Assembly (NCBI GenBank): GCA_964431965.1
Contig: CAYSLU010000038.1
Coordinates: forward strand, 1 to 43,728
Length of the DNA stretch: 43,728 bases
Direction of reading: 5' to 3'
From: CAYSLU01 sp964431965
GTDB lineage: Bacteria > Verrucomicrobiota > Kiritimatiellia > CAIKKV01 > CAYSLU01
Numbering within the stretch: the stretch's first letter is position 1; each line of letters opens with the position of its first letter. Made by a program: the position numbers and the translations under genes. Below the pieces are notes generated by a model, which saw only the letters and a program-made list of their open reading frames with translations, searched no databases and was not told where the DNA came from. Positions 34,582-43,125 of this stretch are shown piece after piece.

Positions 34582-35517
34582 ATGAAAACGCAGACCACCG
34601 ACACGCCTGACCTGTCTGTCGCGATCGGCGACCTCCGCCTGAAGAACCCGGTCATGGTCGCGTCCGGAACCTTCGGGTACGGGCCGGAGTACGCCGATGT
34701 CGTGGACATCAACCGGCTGGGCGCCATCGTCGTGAAGGGGATCAGCTGCGAGCCGTGGGAGGGAAACCCCACCCCGCGCATGGTGGAGGTGCCCGGAGGC
34801 CTGCTCAACGCGATCGGCCTCCAGAACCCCGGCTTCGAGAAGTTCGTCTCGGAGTACATGCCGTTCCTCCGGCAGTTCCAGACGCCGGTGATCGTCAACA
34901 TCTGGGGCCGAACCGTGGAGGAATATGCGGAGGTTGCACGCCGGTTCGACGATGTCGAGGGCGTGCACGCGCTGGAGCTGAACATCTCCTGCCCCAATAT
35001 CAAGGCGGGCGGAATCGCGTTCGGCACGGACGCGGCCGCCGCCGCCCGGGTCATCTCCGCCGCGCGGCGAGCCACGCGCCGCTGCCTGATCCCGAAGCTC
35101 TCTCCGAACGTCCCGGATATCCGCGTGTTCGCCCGGATAGCGGAGGAAAGCGGAGCGGATGCGATCTCGCTGATCAATTCGTTCCCCGCCATGGTGATCG
35201 ACATCGAGCGCCGCCGGCCCGTTCTGGCCAACACGACCGGCGGGCTTACGGGTCCCGCCATCCATCCCGTGGCCGTGAAGATGGTGTACGAGGCGGCCCA
35301 GGCCGTGAAGATCCCGATCATCGGCATGGGCGGCATCACCGGCGCCCGCGAGGCCGTCGAGTTCATCGTCGCCGGGGCCACGGCGGTCGCGGTGGGCACG
35401 GCCAACTTCGCCGATCCGACCGCGTCGCTCACCGTCATCGACGGCATCGCGGAGTACCTGCAGCGCCACCGGATCGGCCGCGCGCGCGACCTGATCGGCT
35501 CGGTCCGCGCATCATGA
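34582..35517 (+). CDS. pyrD: Dihydroorotate dehydrogenase, class 1B catalytic subunit
   Basis: A 311-residue FMN enzyme of the cytoplasmic NAD-linked type, oxidising dihydroorotate to orotate. It has KNPVMVASGTFGYG, the catalytic Cys137 in LNISCPNIKAGG (serine would mark class 2), the FMN-binding LINSFPAMVIDI, and IIGMGGITGAREA with AVAVGTANF at the phosphate-binding end. The pair with pyrK fits class 1B. The stop codon overlaps the ATG of the next gene as ATGA. Confidence 0.96.
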   Translation: MKTQTTDTPDLSVAIGDLRLKNPVMVASGTFGYGPEYADVVDINRLGAIVVKGISCEPWEGNPTPRMVEVPGGLLNAIGLQNPGFEKFVSEYMPFLRQFQTPVIVNIWGRTVEEYAEVARRFDDVEGVHALELNISCPNIKAGGIAFGTDAAAAARVISAARRATRRCLIPKLSPNVPDIRVFARIAEESGADAISLINSFPAMVIDIERRRPVLANTTGGLTGPAIHPVAVKMVYEAAQAVKIPIIGMGGITGAREAVEFIVAGATAVAVGTANFADPTASLTVIDGIAEYLQRHRIGRARDLIGSVRAS

Positions 35518-37160
35518 AGGGCCCGCGCACCATCGCGTTCTGGGCCCTGCTCGCCGTCTTCGCCGCGACCGTCGTGTGGTGGGCCTTCGTGGCTCCGTAT
35601 GCCCCCGACCGCGTGTTTTCATCCATCCCGGCCAATGCGTCGTTCGTCAGCGTGCACGACGACCTGGCCTCCCGGTGGCGCGGCGTCGCCAGCAACCAGC
35701 TCGCCGGCCTGCTGGTGCGCTCGGTCGGCCTCGAGCCCGAAGCCGCCGCCGCCCTGCTGCTCGATCCCGCCACGGAGGACGTCGTCCGCCGGTTCGGCGC
35801 CCGGCGCGTGGCGATCGCCTATGTCCCGGCCCTGGGCCACACGCGGACGCCGGCCTGGGTGGTCGCCACGTGGATCGGCGGCCAAAGCCAGCGGCTCCGA
35901 TGGCAGCTGAAGTGGAGCCGCGGCGCCGGCATGCAGGTCAGCCGCGACGAGAGCGGCCGGACGATCTGGAGTACGCGCCTGCCCGACGGTCCCCGCTACC
36001 TGCGGTTCTCGTTCGTCCTGGACGAGGGACTGCTGCTGGGCTGCCTGTCCGTCGATGCGACTGCGGCCCGGCACCTCGGGGCCATAGCCGATCGGATCAG
36101 CCCCATGCCGTCGGTGGCCGCTCTGGGGAAGCCCGCCCAGGTTGCCCGCTGGCTCCCCCCATCGGGTCAGGCTCCGGATCGCGCGTGGGTCGTGGTGCCC
36201 CGCCTCGCCCCGGACCCGGCGTTCCCGTCCACCATCGCCATCGCGCTCGACGGGCTCTCATCCGCGGCGACAGGCGGACGGCTGGCCATGGACGCCACCC
36301 TGCCCCCCGGTCCGCCGCTGCCAGCCGCGCACGCGGCGGAGCTGGCCGCCCTGCTGGGCGACAGCCCCCAGGCCATCGCCCTCCTGCCGGCATCCCTCCT
36401 CCGTTCGTGCGCCGCCTCGCTGGCGTCTCCGGCCATCGCGCCCATCGCCGCCTCGCTGCTGAGTTCGGGCGCGATAGCCGGACCATCGAACACGGCGGCG
36501 ATCGTCCTGCTGGGCGATGCCTACGGCGGACGCCTGAAGAGCGTGCTCGGACCGGTGCTCGGGGGGCTGACTCAGGGGCTGCGCGTTCCGGCCGTCCTGC
36601 TGGCCGTGCGGGTCGGCGCGCGCGCCGGCGAGGCCGAGGCGCTGATGCTCGAAGCGCTCGACACCGTAAACGCTCGCTACCGCCTCGGACTGATCCCGCA
36701 CCGGATACCATCCGCCGGCGGCGACATCATCTGCATCGAGGATACCCAGAACACCGTCTACGGCCGCTTCGCCCTGGATGAGCGGGTCGCCTATGCCATA
36801 CGGTCCGGCTGGCTGATCGTCGGGAGCAACATGGCGACGCTCCAGAAGGTGCTGGCCGAGTCGGACGCAGCCGCGACCGGCGAGCTGCGCTCACCCCGGT
36901 GGGCGGCCGGCGCCGCATCGCGCCGGGCGGCCGGGTACGTCTGGGTGGACCTCGATGCGGCCGGCAAGACGGTCAAGGCCGCGCTCGGCGCGTACACCCT
37001 GACGCTGATCGGCGACCGATCGCTTGAGGGGACGCGTCGGCGGCGTGCTGTCGACGACGCCATCGAGCAGGTGGAGCGCATGCGCGAGCTTCGCCTGGCC
37101 GTGGCGTGGCTGGAAGCGGAGCCGGGCTTCACGCGCGTGCCGTTCCGGATCGGCCTGTAG
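35514..37160 (+). CDS. Membrane-anchored protein of unknown function, coupled to pyrD
   Basis: A 548-residue protein starting with one hydrophobic segment (TIAFWALLAVFAATVVWWAF, residues 6-25) that should anchor it in the membrane with the rest outside, or act as an uncleaved signal. The body has alternating beta-rich and Ala-rich helical parts, and repeats of the kind RLGRSW-like strands were not recognised as a known family. The ATG overlaps the pyrD stop codon, so it is translationally coupled, but a functional link to pyrimidine synthesis is not evident. Such modules of about 500 residues with low similarity are common in PVC genomes. I cannot name a function. Confidence 0.7.
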   Translation: MKGPRTIAFWALLAVFAATVVWWAFVAPYAPDRVFSSIPANASFVSVHDDLASRWRGVASNQLAGLLVRSVGLEPEAAAALLLDPATEDVVRRFGARRVAIAYVPALGHTRTPAWVVATWIGGQSQRLRWQLKWSRGAGMQVSRDESGRTIWSTRLPDGPRYLRFSFVLDEGLLLGCLSVDATAARHLGAIADRISPMPSVAALGKPAQVARWLPPSGQAPDRAWVVVPRLAPDPAFPSTIAIALDGLSSAATGGRLAMDATLPPGPPLPAAHAAELAALLGDSPQAIALLPASLLRSCAASLASPAIAPIAASLLSSGAIAGPSNTAAIVLLGDAYGGRLKSVLGPVLGGLTQGLRVPAVLLAVRVGARAGEAEALMLEALDTVNARYRLGLIPHRIPSAGGDIICIEDTQNTVYGRFALDERVAYAIRSGWLIVGSNMATLQKVLAESDAAATGELRSPRWAAGAASRRAAGYVWVDLDAAGKTVKAALGAYTLTLIGDRSLEGTRRRRAVDDAIEQVERMRELRLAVAWLEAEPGFTRVPFRIGL

Positions 37161-37180
37161 AAGCCGGGCAGGCGACAGGC

Positions 37181-37798
37181 CTATGCCCGGGCCGGCCAGT
37201 CCGATGGCGCTCCCGCCAGCATGCGGCCCCAGGACTCGGATGCCTTCCGCAGCGCCAGCGCCCGGTGCGATATCCGGTTCTTGTCCGCCACATTCATCTC
37301 CGCGAACGTCGCCTCGTACCCGTCGGGCACAAACAGCGGATCGTAGCCGAATCCCTGAGCGCCCCGGAGTTCGTGGATGATCCGCCCCGGACATGTCGCC
37401 TCGACCACTTGGGCACGCCCGCTGGGGCTGGCCAGCGCGAGGGCGCAGTGGAAGCGCGCGCGCCGGTCGGCCGCTGCGCGCAGGGCGACCAGCAGCTTCT
37501 CGTTGTTGGCCTGATAGCTCACCGGCTCGCCCGCATAGCGGGCGGATCGCACGCCGGGCTCGCCCCCGAGCGACGGCACCACCAGCCCGGAGTCGTCGGC
37601 GAGGGTCCACAGGCGGGTAACCAGCGCGAGCGTCATGGCCTTCTTGACTGCGTTCGCCTCGAAAGTGGCGCCATCCTCCTCGACCTCCGGCGCGTCCGGG
37701 AATCCGTCCAGGGAAACCAACTCGACAGAGCCGGCAGGAAGAATGGCCCGGATCTCATCCAGCTTGTGCGGGTTGCGAGTGGCGATGAGCAGCTTCAT
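37181..37798 (-). CDS. rdgB: Non-canonical purine NTP pyrophosphatase (RdgB/HAM1)
   Basis: A 205-residue house-cleaning enzyme hydrolysing ITP, XTP and dITP to monophosphates. The N-terminal LLIATRNPHKLDEI, the EDGATFEANAVKKA block, LADDSGLVV with the metal-binding acids, and GFGYDPLFVPDG are diagnostic, as is the SHRALALRKA end. Length is typical. The ATG at 37798 gives the standard N-terminus; one at 37807 is possible. It is convergent with the previous gene. Confidence 0.95.
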   Translation of the reverse strand: MKLLIATRNPHKLDEIRAILPAGSVELVSLDGFPDAPEVEEDGATFEANAVKKAMTLALVTRLWTLADDSGLVVPSLGGEPGVRSARYAGEPVSYQANNEKLLVALRAAADRRARFHCALALASPSGRAQVVEATCPGRIIHELRGAQGFGYDPLFVPDGYEATFAEMNVADKNRISHRALALRKASESWGRMLAGAPSDWPARA

Positions 37799-37881
37799 GG
37801 CCGGCATGATAGCCGCCCCCCACCGCCCGGTAAAGCGAAGCACTCGCAGCAATTCGCACGCTCAGAACGGCCCAAAGGCCT

Positions 37882-37936
37882 CACTACAAACGCCGGAACC
37901 GGCCCATCCGCTGTTTGTAGTGCGGGCTTCAGCCCG
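37882..37936. repeat. Palindromic interspersed element
   Basis: CACTACAAAC (37882-37891) and GTTTGTAGTG (37913-37922) are perfect 10-base inverted repeats, with GCCGG-AA-CCGGC nested inside. CGGGCT-TC-AGCCCG (37923-37936) follows directly as a second hairpin. It lies in the 232 bases between rdgB and the metalloprotease gene, which are divergent. The form resembles REP or MITE-like elements; it is not coding. Confidence 0.6.
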
Positions 37937-38030
37937 TAGCCCGGGTGGTGCGCCGGCCACAGTGCGATTTGCTGAAGCACTCGAACCGCACCTTGCTCGG
38001 GGCCGGGCTCGGCGATACGCTTAAGCCTTG

Positions 38031-40724
38031 ATGCGCATGAGACAACTACGACAACCCGCATGGACCGGGCACGCCAAGTCGCGGACGTGGCTGATCACGC
38101 TCTGCGCGGCAGGCTTGCTCGGCACGGCCCCCTTGGAAGGAACAGCCCAGGTTCCCGGGGCCACGTGGACGAAGGGGCACCGCAAAGTGCTCGTAATTCC
38201 CGTCCGTTTCACCGATGCCCAGGGCCCGACCGACTCCGATGTCCGGGGGATGACGGGCTGGACCTCTTTCACCAACGGTGCCGCCGCCTCGGCCATCAGC
38301 AATTTCTTCGTCGCGCAGTCCTACGGCCAGTTCTCGGTCAATTTCACGGTGCTCCCCGTGGTCGACCTGGGAGTCCCGACCTCGTATTACACCAACATCT
38401 GCCCCGGGACCCCCCACCCCAAGTGGACCGTCTGGGGTGCGCCCGGGTCCCTGGCGGATGACGCGCGCACGCGGGCGCGCGCCGTTGGACTCACCAACGG
38501 CATGGCCGCCCGGTACGACAGCGCCAACTACGACTTGGATGTGATCGCCACGGGCTACATCCCGGGCCAGGCCGGCGCGGCCTCCGATGGCGCCCGGTCG
38601 GTCATCGCCTTCAACTACTTCACCGCCATTGCCCATGAGCTGTGCCACGGCCTCGGCCTCCAGCACGCCAACGGGATCTCCCGCGCCACGTACTATTCGC
38701 CTGTCTCCAACTCCGCCTCCGCCTTCTTCTACGACGCGTATGGCGATGTCTACTGCCTCATGGGCTGGAAGGAGAACACGCGCACGGCGTCTCCCCCGCC
38801 CGACCGGCACGCCAATCCGTATTTCAAATACGAGCTGGGCTGGCTGACGACCAGCAACATCGCGACGCCCAGCACCTCCGGAACCTTCCGCATCTACGCG
38901 TTCGACTCGGGCTCTCTGGATCCGGGAAAGGACTATGCCGCACGCATCGCCCGGGACCCGAGCCACACCTACTGGCTCAGCCTCCGCGGCACCATCACGA
39001 ACTTTCCGGATTCCAAGTGGTCGCAGGGCGGCCTGGAAGTCCGCTTCGGCGCCGAGTCGCCGCGAGCCAGCAGCGGCGCCACGGTCCTCTGGGATATGAC
39101 CCCCGGCAGCCGGGGTCCCACCGGAACGACATTCGCCACCATGCATGACGCTCCGCTCCAGATTGGCCGCACCTACACCGATGCGGAAGCGGATATCCAC
39201 ATGACGCCGCTCCGGAAAGGCGGGACCTCGCCCGAATCGCTGGACGTGTCGATCTGCTTCGGCCCGTTCCCGGGCAATCAGCCCCCAACGCTCTCCCTGT
39301 CTCCCACCAACGCAATCCTCGCGGCGGGCGCCGAGCAGACGTTCACGGCAACGGCCTTTGACGCGGATGGCGACCCCCTGGCCTACTACTGGGAATACGA
39401 CGACAGCATGAAGTCGGGCGGGGCCGACTTCGGAGGCGTGAACGCCGACTCAAGACTCGCCACGCAGGGAAGACACTCCTGGACGCAGGCCGGCGTGAGC
39501 TTCGTACGGTGCACCGTCTCGGACATGAAAGGCCACGCCCTCACGGTTTCCGCAACCGTCTCCGTCACCAACGGCGCACCCGCACCCGTCACGATCAGCG
39601 GCACAGTCCGGGACGAGCTCGGCGGGCCGCTGGCCGGAGCGCTCGTTAACAACTTCAAGTCGGGCGCCGCGTACGGCTCCACGAACTTCGCCGGCTCGGG
39701 CGAGACAGCCGCGGACGGCAGGTATCAGCTCGTCATCCCCCGAACCAACACCAAGTACATCCTGTCCGCCATGCACCAGGGGTACTCGTTCGCGTGCTCG
39801 CTCCCGGGAGGCACCGTAACCGTTGCCGCCGCCGGCGTGACGAACGTGAACTTCACCCGCGTTCGGGCCAGGCGATCGCTCTCCGGAGGCGTCTATGTGG
39901 CCGGCCATGGATACTCGAGCGCAACCTACGGCAGCCTGTGGGTCAGCGACGGCACGCAGAGCGTCCTCGTCAGCAACGGAACCTGGCAGCTGAGCGTGGA
40001 CGACGGAACACTCGTGACGCTGACGGCCACGGCCACCAATCCGGCCTACACGATCTCCTCGGACTTCCCGAAACCATATCGCGTTGCGAATGACGTCGGC
40101 ACCCTGTCGTTCTTTGTCGATGTTCCCGGGGCCATGCCACGGGGCGGATTCGCCTACGCCGGCACCAACACCGACGACCGAGTCGGAACGGTTCATGTCC
40201 CGGTGACCCTGGCCCTTCCGCCGGGCGTGACAAACTGGGGCGGCGACCAGGTCTTCTCCCTGCGCATCGACCCGGCCAGCACGGCGTCCTACGGCGTGGA
40301 CTACACCATGAGCGAGGCCCTGATCACGTTCTACGGCGCCCTTCCGCCCTCACCCCGTCTCATCCCCATCTCGATCATCCACGATGGGATCCCCAAGACG
40401 AGAACCCTGATCCTCCGGCTCGAGCCCGGGAGCTCGGTGGCTTCGCTGGGCACAAACAGCACCTTCGTCTACACCATCACGAACCCGAGGATGCCACCGG
40501 CAAACACCCGCATAACCGGCGTTTCGATCGCAGACGGAACCGTGTCGCTCTCCATCACCAACCTGACGGCCGGTGCGACGAACCATGTGCTCCGATGCGG
40601 CGACTTGGCGTCTCCCCTGTGGTCGACGGCCGGCACATTCACGGGCATTTCGGGTCAGATGCCCTGGTCCGAAGGCGTCAGCAACAGCGAGGGAAGGGCG
40701 CTCTACCGCGTGATCAGCGAGTAG
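38031..40724 (+). CDS. Secreted M6-type zinc metalloprotease with PKD-like and carboxypeptidase-regulatory-like domains
   Basis: An 897-residue exported protease. A signal peptide (TWLITLCAAGLLGTAPLEGTA, in residues 19-39) precedes VLVIPVRFTD, a start typical of M6 proteases. The zinc motif HExxHxxGxxH is intact: His202, Glu203, His206, Gly209 and His212 in AHELCHGLGLQH, with a downstream Met-turn (YCLMGW). A PKD-like domain follows (about 420-510, with FDADGDPLAYYWEYDD), then a carboxypeptidase-regulatory-like beta domain (about 520-605) and beta-rich modules. The final ~70 residues end NSEGRALYRVIS, a tail found in PVC secreted proteins. No ribosome site was seen before the ATG at 38031. 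Confidence 0.85.
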   Translation: MRMRQLRQPAWTGHAKSRTWLITLCAAGLLGTAPLEGTAQVPGATWTKGHRKVLVIPVRFTDAQGPTDSDVRGMTGWTSFTNGAAASAISNFFVAQSYGQFSVNFTVLPVVDLGVPTSYYTNICPGTPHPKWTVWGAPGSLADDARTRARAVGLTNGMAARYDSANYDLDVIATGYIPGQAGAASDGARSVIAFNYFTAIAHELCHGLGLQHANGISRATYYSPVSNSASAFFYDAYGDVYCLMGWKENTRTASPPPDRHANPYFKYELGWLTTSNIATPSTSGTFRIYAFDSGSLDPGKDYAARIARDPSHTYWLSLRGTITNFPDSKWSQGGLEVRFGAESPRASSGATVLWDMTPGSRGPTGTTFATMHDAPLQIGRTYTDAEADIHMTPLRKGGTSPESLDVSICFGPFPGNQPPTLSLSPTNAILAAGAEQTFTATAFDADGDPLAYYWEYDDSMKSGGADFGGVNADSRLATQGRHSWTQAGVSFVRCTVSDMKGHALTVSATVSVTNGAPAPVTISGTVRDELGGPLAGALVNNFKSGAAYGSTNFAGSGETAADGRYQLVIPRTNTKYILSAMHQGYSFACSLPGGTVTVAAAGVTNVNFTRVRARRSLSGGVYVAGHGYSSATYGSLWVSDGTQSVLVSNGTWQLSVDDGTLVTLTATATNPAYTISSDFPKPYRVANDVGTLSFFVDVPGAMPRGGFAYAGTNTDDRVGTVHVPVTLALPPGVTNWGGDQVFSLRIDPASTASYGVDYTMSEALITFYGALPPSPRLIPISIIHDGIPKTRTLILRLEPGSSVASLGTNSTFVYTITNPRMPPANTRITGVSIADGTVSLSITNLTAGATNHVLRCGDLASPLWSTAGTFTGISGQMPWSEGVSNSEGRALYRVISE

Positions 40725-40809
40725 CGCCCGTATTCGAAGTCGGCCGATACGGAAGCGAGTTCGACAAAGCGGCGTGATGACGATGCGATCGTTGGTGGAG
40801 GAGATGCAC

Positions 40810-41058
40810 ATGCCCATGGACTTCTGTCCGCGTTGCAGGGCCACGCAGAGCATGACGGTTACCGTCTCATCCGGAACGGAGACCGGTCCGGACGGAACGA
40901 CCAGGCAGATCGAGACGTGGTCCTACAGCTGCGAGAGCTGCAACTCCTTTGTTCGAAGCGAAAGCAGGGCCGCTCTTCCCGGGTGCCTGCTGGGCCTGCT
41001 CTTCGGATCGGGGACGAACAAGGAGCGAACGGGCAAGACGGAATCTGATCGAACATAG
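40810..41058 (+). CDS. Zinc-ribbon-like microprotein
   Basis: An 82-residue protein with two CxxC pairs, FCPRCR near the N-terminus and SCESCN about 40 residues later, which could make a zinc ribbon, followed by a short Leu/Gly-rich segment (LPGCLLGLLFGSG) and a charged tail. The ATG at 40810 is six bases after GGAGGAG; earlier in-frame ATGs fall in or next to that site. I do not recognise a family. It follows the metalloprotease by 85 bases but has its own ribosome site. Confidence 0.5.
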   Translation: MPMDFCPRCRATQSMTVTVSSGTETGPDGTTRQIETWSYSCESCNSFVRSESRAALPGCLLGLLFGSGTNKERTGKTESDRT

Positions 41059-41259
41059 GGACAGCCCACCTGCACTTCGGCGCTGTATCGCGGAAGGCAC
41101 CGAACGAACCGCTCTACAGGGAGCGATGCCTCAAGCTCGGCGCGAGCATCGCCGGCAAGGCGTTGGAGGTTTTCGGCAGGGATCGGGAGAGCTCAGGCGG
41201 GTGACGACGCAGATCGGTAGAGAGTGAGGGCCTTTCTACGCGTCTACCCTCCGTGCGGC

Positions 41260-41302
41260 CGCTTCGCCATCTGCGTGCTCTCCGCGGGTTGTCGGCGAAG
41301 CG
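41260..41302. repeat. Intergenic inverted repeat
   Basis: CGCTTCGCC (41260-41268) and GGCGAAGCG (41294-41302) are perfect 9-base inverted repeats around a 25-base loop. They lie in the 300 bases (41059-41359) between the microprotein and the HPr-like gene, both of which end here or nearby. No convincing gene lies in this gap. Confidence 0.4.
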
Positions 41303-41359
41303 AGCCAAGGGCGGGAATCGGAAGCAGCAGACCAGCCGCCAGACGTCATGCGGGCGCCG

Positions 41360-41653
41360 TCACGAAGCCCCGCATCCCGTTGGAGCCGGCTGCTGGAGCA
41401 TCAGCTCGATCATGCTGACGGCCTCCTTGGCATCGTCACCCTGTGCGAGGATGGTCACAACCGCCCCCTGCTGAATGCCGAGCGACATCAGCCCCAGCAT
41501 GCTCTTGACGTTCACCATGTCCTCGCCGTACTTGAGCATCACATCCGCTCTGAATTGGCCGGCTACAGCAGCCAGGAGCGTAGCGGGCCGACCGTTCAGC
41601 CCCGAGCCGCCCGACACTACGGCTTTCCGCGTCACGACATTGTCCACGGCCAT
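41360..41653 (-). CDS. HPr-family protein with Asn in place of the active-site His (Crh-like)
   Basis: A 97-residue HPr-fold protein. Sugar-PTS HPr is phosphorylated on His15 by enzyme I and on Ser46 by HPr kinase. Here the His15 position in GLH.RPA is Asn20 (GLNGRPAT), while the neighbouring Arg22 is kept; Ser51, exactly 31 residues later, occupies the Ser46 position in VNVKSMLGLMSLG. This is the arrangement of Bacillus Crh, which has Gln there. It therefore cannot carry the phosphoryl group for transport but may be a regulatory partner. GGAAGG lies before the ATG at 41653. Its closest relative in the window is the second copy at 43466. Confidence 0.85.
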   Translation of the reverse strand: MAVDNVVTRKAVVSGGSGLNGRPATLLAAVAGQFRADVMLKYGEDMVNVKSMLGLMSLGIQQGAVVTILAQGDDAKEAVSMIELMLQQPAPTGCGAS

Positions 41654-41757
41654 CACTTCCTTCCCGGGAACGATTCGCCCCGAGCCAGCCGATCCGCGTG
41701 CCGTACCATAGGCACGCGGCCCTTCTGTCCCAGTCTTCAAACTGAGGCCGGACTGTC

Positions 41758-42090
41758 TTACGGAAGGATGTGGCCCGTGATCCCGCAGCTCATGTTGACG
41801 CCGATCACGTTGTACGCATAGGTTCCGCCGCCCGGACACCCCGGGAGCGAACTGGACTTAAGATAGGACGCAACCTCGGTGGTGACGATGGCGACCCCCT
41901 GCCCCTTCATGGTCTCCATAGCCCACTGCTCCTTGGCCCCTTCGATCTGCCGCTGATTCTCAATGCACGCGTTCTTCTGAGAAGTTGTGCGCGCCTTCAT
42001 GAAGGACGGAATGGCTATCGCCGCCAACAGCCCGATGATCGCCACCACGATCATGATCTCCACCAGCGTAAATCCTGCCTTGCGATGCAT
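41758..42090 (-). CDS. Type IV pilin-like (pseudopilin) protein
   Basis: A 110-residue prepilin. The leader MHRKAG and the cleavage-flanking FTLVEIMIVVAIIGLLAAIA form a class III signal: cut after Gly6, N-methylated Phe7, Glu11 as the conserved fifth residue, then the hydrophobic helix. The short globular part has one likely disulphide (Cys in SLPGCPGGG and MSCGITGH) and ends GHILP. This small form, with NACIENQRQIEGAKEQWAME after the helix, is typical of PVC-group secretion or pilus pseudopilins. GGAGGG lies seven bases before the ATG at 42090. It stands alone; the assembly machinery is not in the window. Confidence 0.92.
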   Translation of the reverse strand: MHRKAGFTLVEIMIVVAIIGLLAAIAIPSFMKARTTSQKNACIENQRQIEGAKEQWAMETMKGQGVAIVTTEVASYLKSSSLPGCPGGGTYAYNVIGVNMSCGITGHILP

Positions 42091-42414
42091 AACATACCCT
42101 CCTCTTGGATCCGAGCCACCGTACCAAACAACAACACCTGAACGGCGCACAATTCGTAGGCCAATCACATCCCAGTGTGGGCTTGGCTGTCCACCTGCCT
42201 TTCCATTCGCGACATGCCGTCGAGTAAGCAACAGGGAGAATACCGCAGCGCCCGTCCGGAGTGACATGGGGTGAAACCCTACTGTTGGATCGCCGGCACT
42301 TCGGAGCTGTTCCGTTGAGCGTTCCGCATCGTCGTCCTCCGATCGGTTGCGTTACGTGATGCGCTTGATTCACGCCGCCAATGCCAGAGACATGGCCGCG
42401 GCCAGGGGCGTGGG

Positions 42415-42585
42415 TCACACGATTGGCGTACCGCGAATGGCGTGGGTGTACGCCGCCGGGTTCCGGAGACGCCCGTCGGCCATGCGCGCCGCCTTGACCG
42501 CTGCCGCCAGCGGATCGCTTTCGCGCACCTGCATCGAGATGCGTTCGCCCGGATCCCGGACCGCCCGGTCGACGCCGAGCACCAC
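42415..42585 (-). CDS. Doubtful small ORF
   Basis: A 56-codon frame starting from GTG at 42585, with high GC at third positions and a passably protein-like end (QVRESDPLAAAVKAARMADG). It has no good ribosome site at the right distance and the opposite strand is also open and GC-rich, so it may be chance or a gene remnant. The rest of 42091-42740 shows no convincing gene. Confidence 0.2.
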   Translation of the reverse strand: MVLGVDRAVRDPGERISMQVRESDPLAAAVKAARMADGRLRNPAAYTHAIRGTPIV

Positions 42586-42779
42586 TTCGCAATCCCGGAG
42601 CTCCCTCCCTCGTTTCTGACTATGTGACAATCGCATGCGACTGCGTGTCGCTGCGCGGGTCCATCTGTCTCACGACACACCTGCGTGCGTCGTTCTGCCT
42701 GAGCGGATTGGACCGCCAGCAACGCCACATCGCCGCGCAATGACACCTTGTTGGGCGCTTTTTGCCTGTACGGTGTCAA

Positions 42780-42981
42780 GATTGTGTGGAGAATCGATGC
42801 GCACCACCTAGCGCCCGTCCGATGGCACGCGCAGTGCTCTATAGACGGATGTCCTGCGGTTGGTAGCCGACGGGCCACAACCTTCGGGTTGATAATAGGT
42901 CTGCGATACTGGCCAACTGGACCCGACCCTTCGGGGAGGCGACCAGGAGCCATGGTCTTCGGACCACGGCTCCTTTGCTTT
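42780..42981 (+). ncRNA. Candidate structured RNA with three UUCG-capped hairpins
   Basis: A stretch with no convincing protein frame but much local pairing on the plus strand. CCGTC (42815-42819) pairs with GACGG (42844-42848), enclosing GCAC/GTGC. GGCCA (42873-42877) pairs with TGGCC (42910-42914), enclosing CAACC-TTCG-GGTTG. CTGG (42917-42920) pairs with CCAG (42943-42946), enclosing CCC-TTCG-GGG. A terminator hairpin, also with a TTCG loop, ends it. I compared it with the signature blocks of tmRNA, RNase P, SRP and 6S RNAs and common riboswitches and found no match. The 5' end is uncertain, and no clear promoter was seen. Confidence 0.5.
42946..42981 (+). terminator. Strong intrinsic terminator with UUCG loop
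   Basis: GGAGCC and TGGTC, separated by one base, pair with GACCA and GGCTCC across the tetraloop TTCG (42958-42961); one A-C mismatch interrupts an otherwise 11-bp stem. TTTGCTTT follows. It ends the candidate RNA on the plus strand. Confidence 0.8.
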
Positions 42982-43096
42982 AAGCGTACCCTGCTAAGCC
43001 AAGGGGCCGCCGGTCGCATCCGTTTGAATATGGTCCTTCGTCGCCATCGCTCCCCTCGCTTGTGGTTGTGTTCGTGATCATCGGCGGCCCACCAGG

Positions 43097-43125
43097 GGAG
43101 AGGGCTCCCTTGCCCTCTCCTGTTG
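43097..43125 (+). terminator. Second hairpin-plus-T-rich terminator candidate
   Basis: GGAGAGGGC, loop TCCCTT, GCCCTCTCC, a perfect 9-bp stem, followed by TGTTGT. It lies 120 bases after the first terminator with no gene between, so it may end a second short RNA or be a back-up. The stretch from 43126 to 43465 contains smaller hairpins (for example GTGACG/CGTCAC near 43143) but no convincing gene. Confidence 0.5.

Noticed and set aside
41049..41204. Open plus-strand frame encoding a protein-like segment ending at 41204
   Set aside because: It looks passably coding (LYRERCLKLGASIAGKALEV) but has no ATG, GTG or TTG start and an in-frame stop just upstream, so it is at most a remnant.
42247..42821. 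The 12-mer AGCGCCCGTCCG occurs at 42247-42258 and 42810-42821
   Set aside because: One short match between GC-rich segments; it may be chance and is not supported by flanking similarity.
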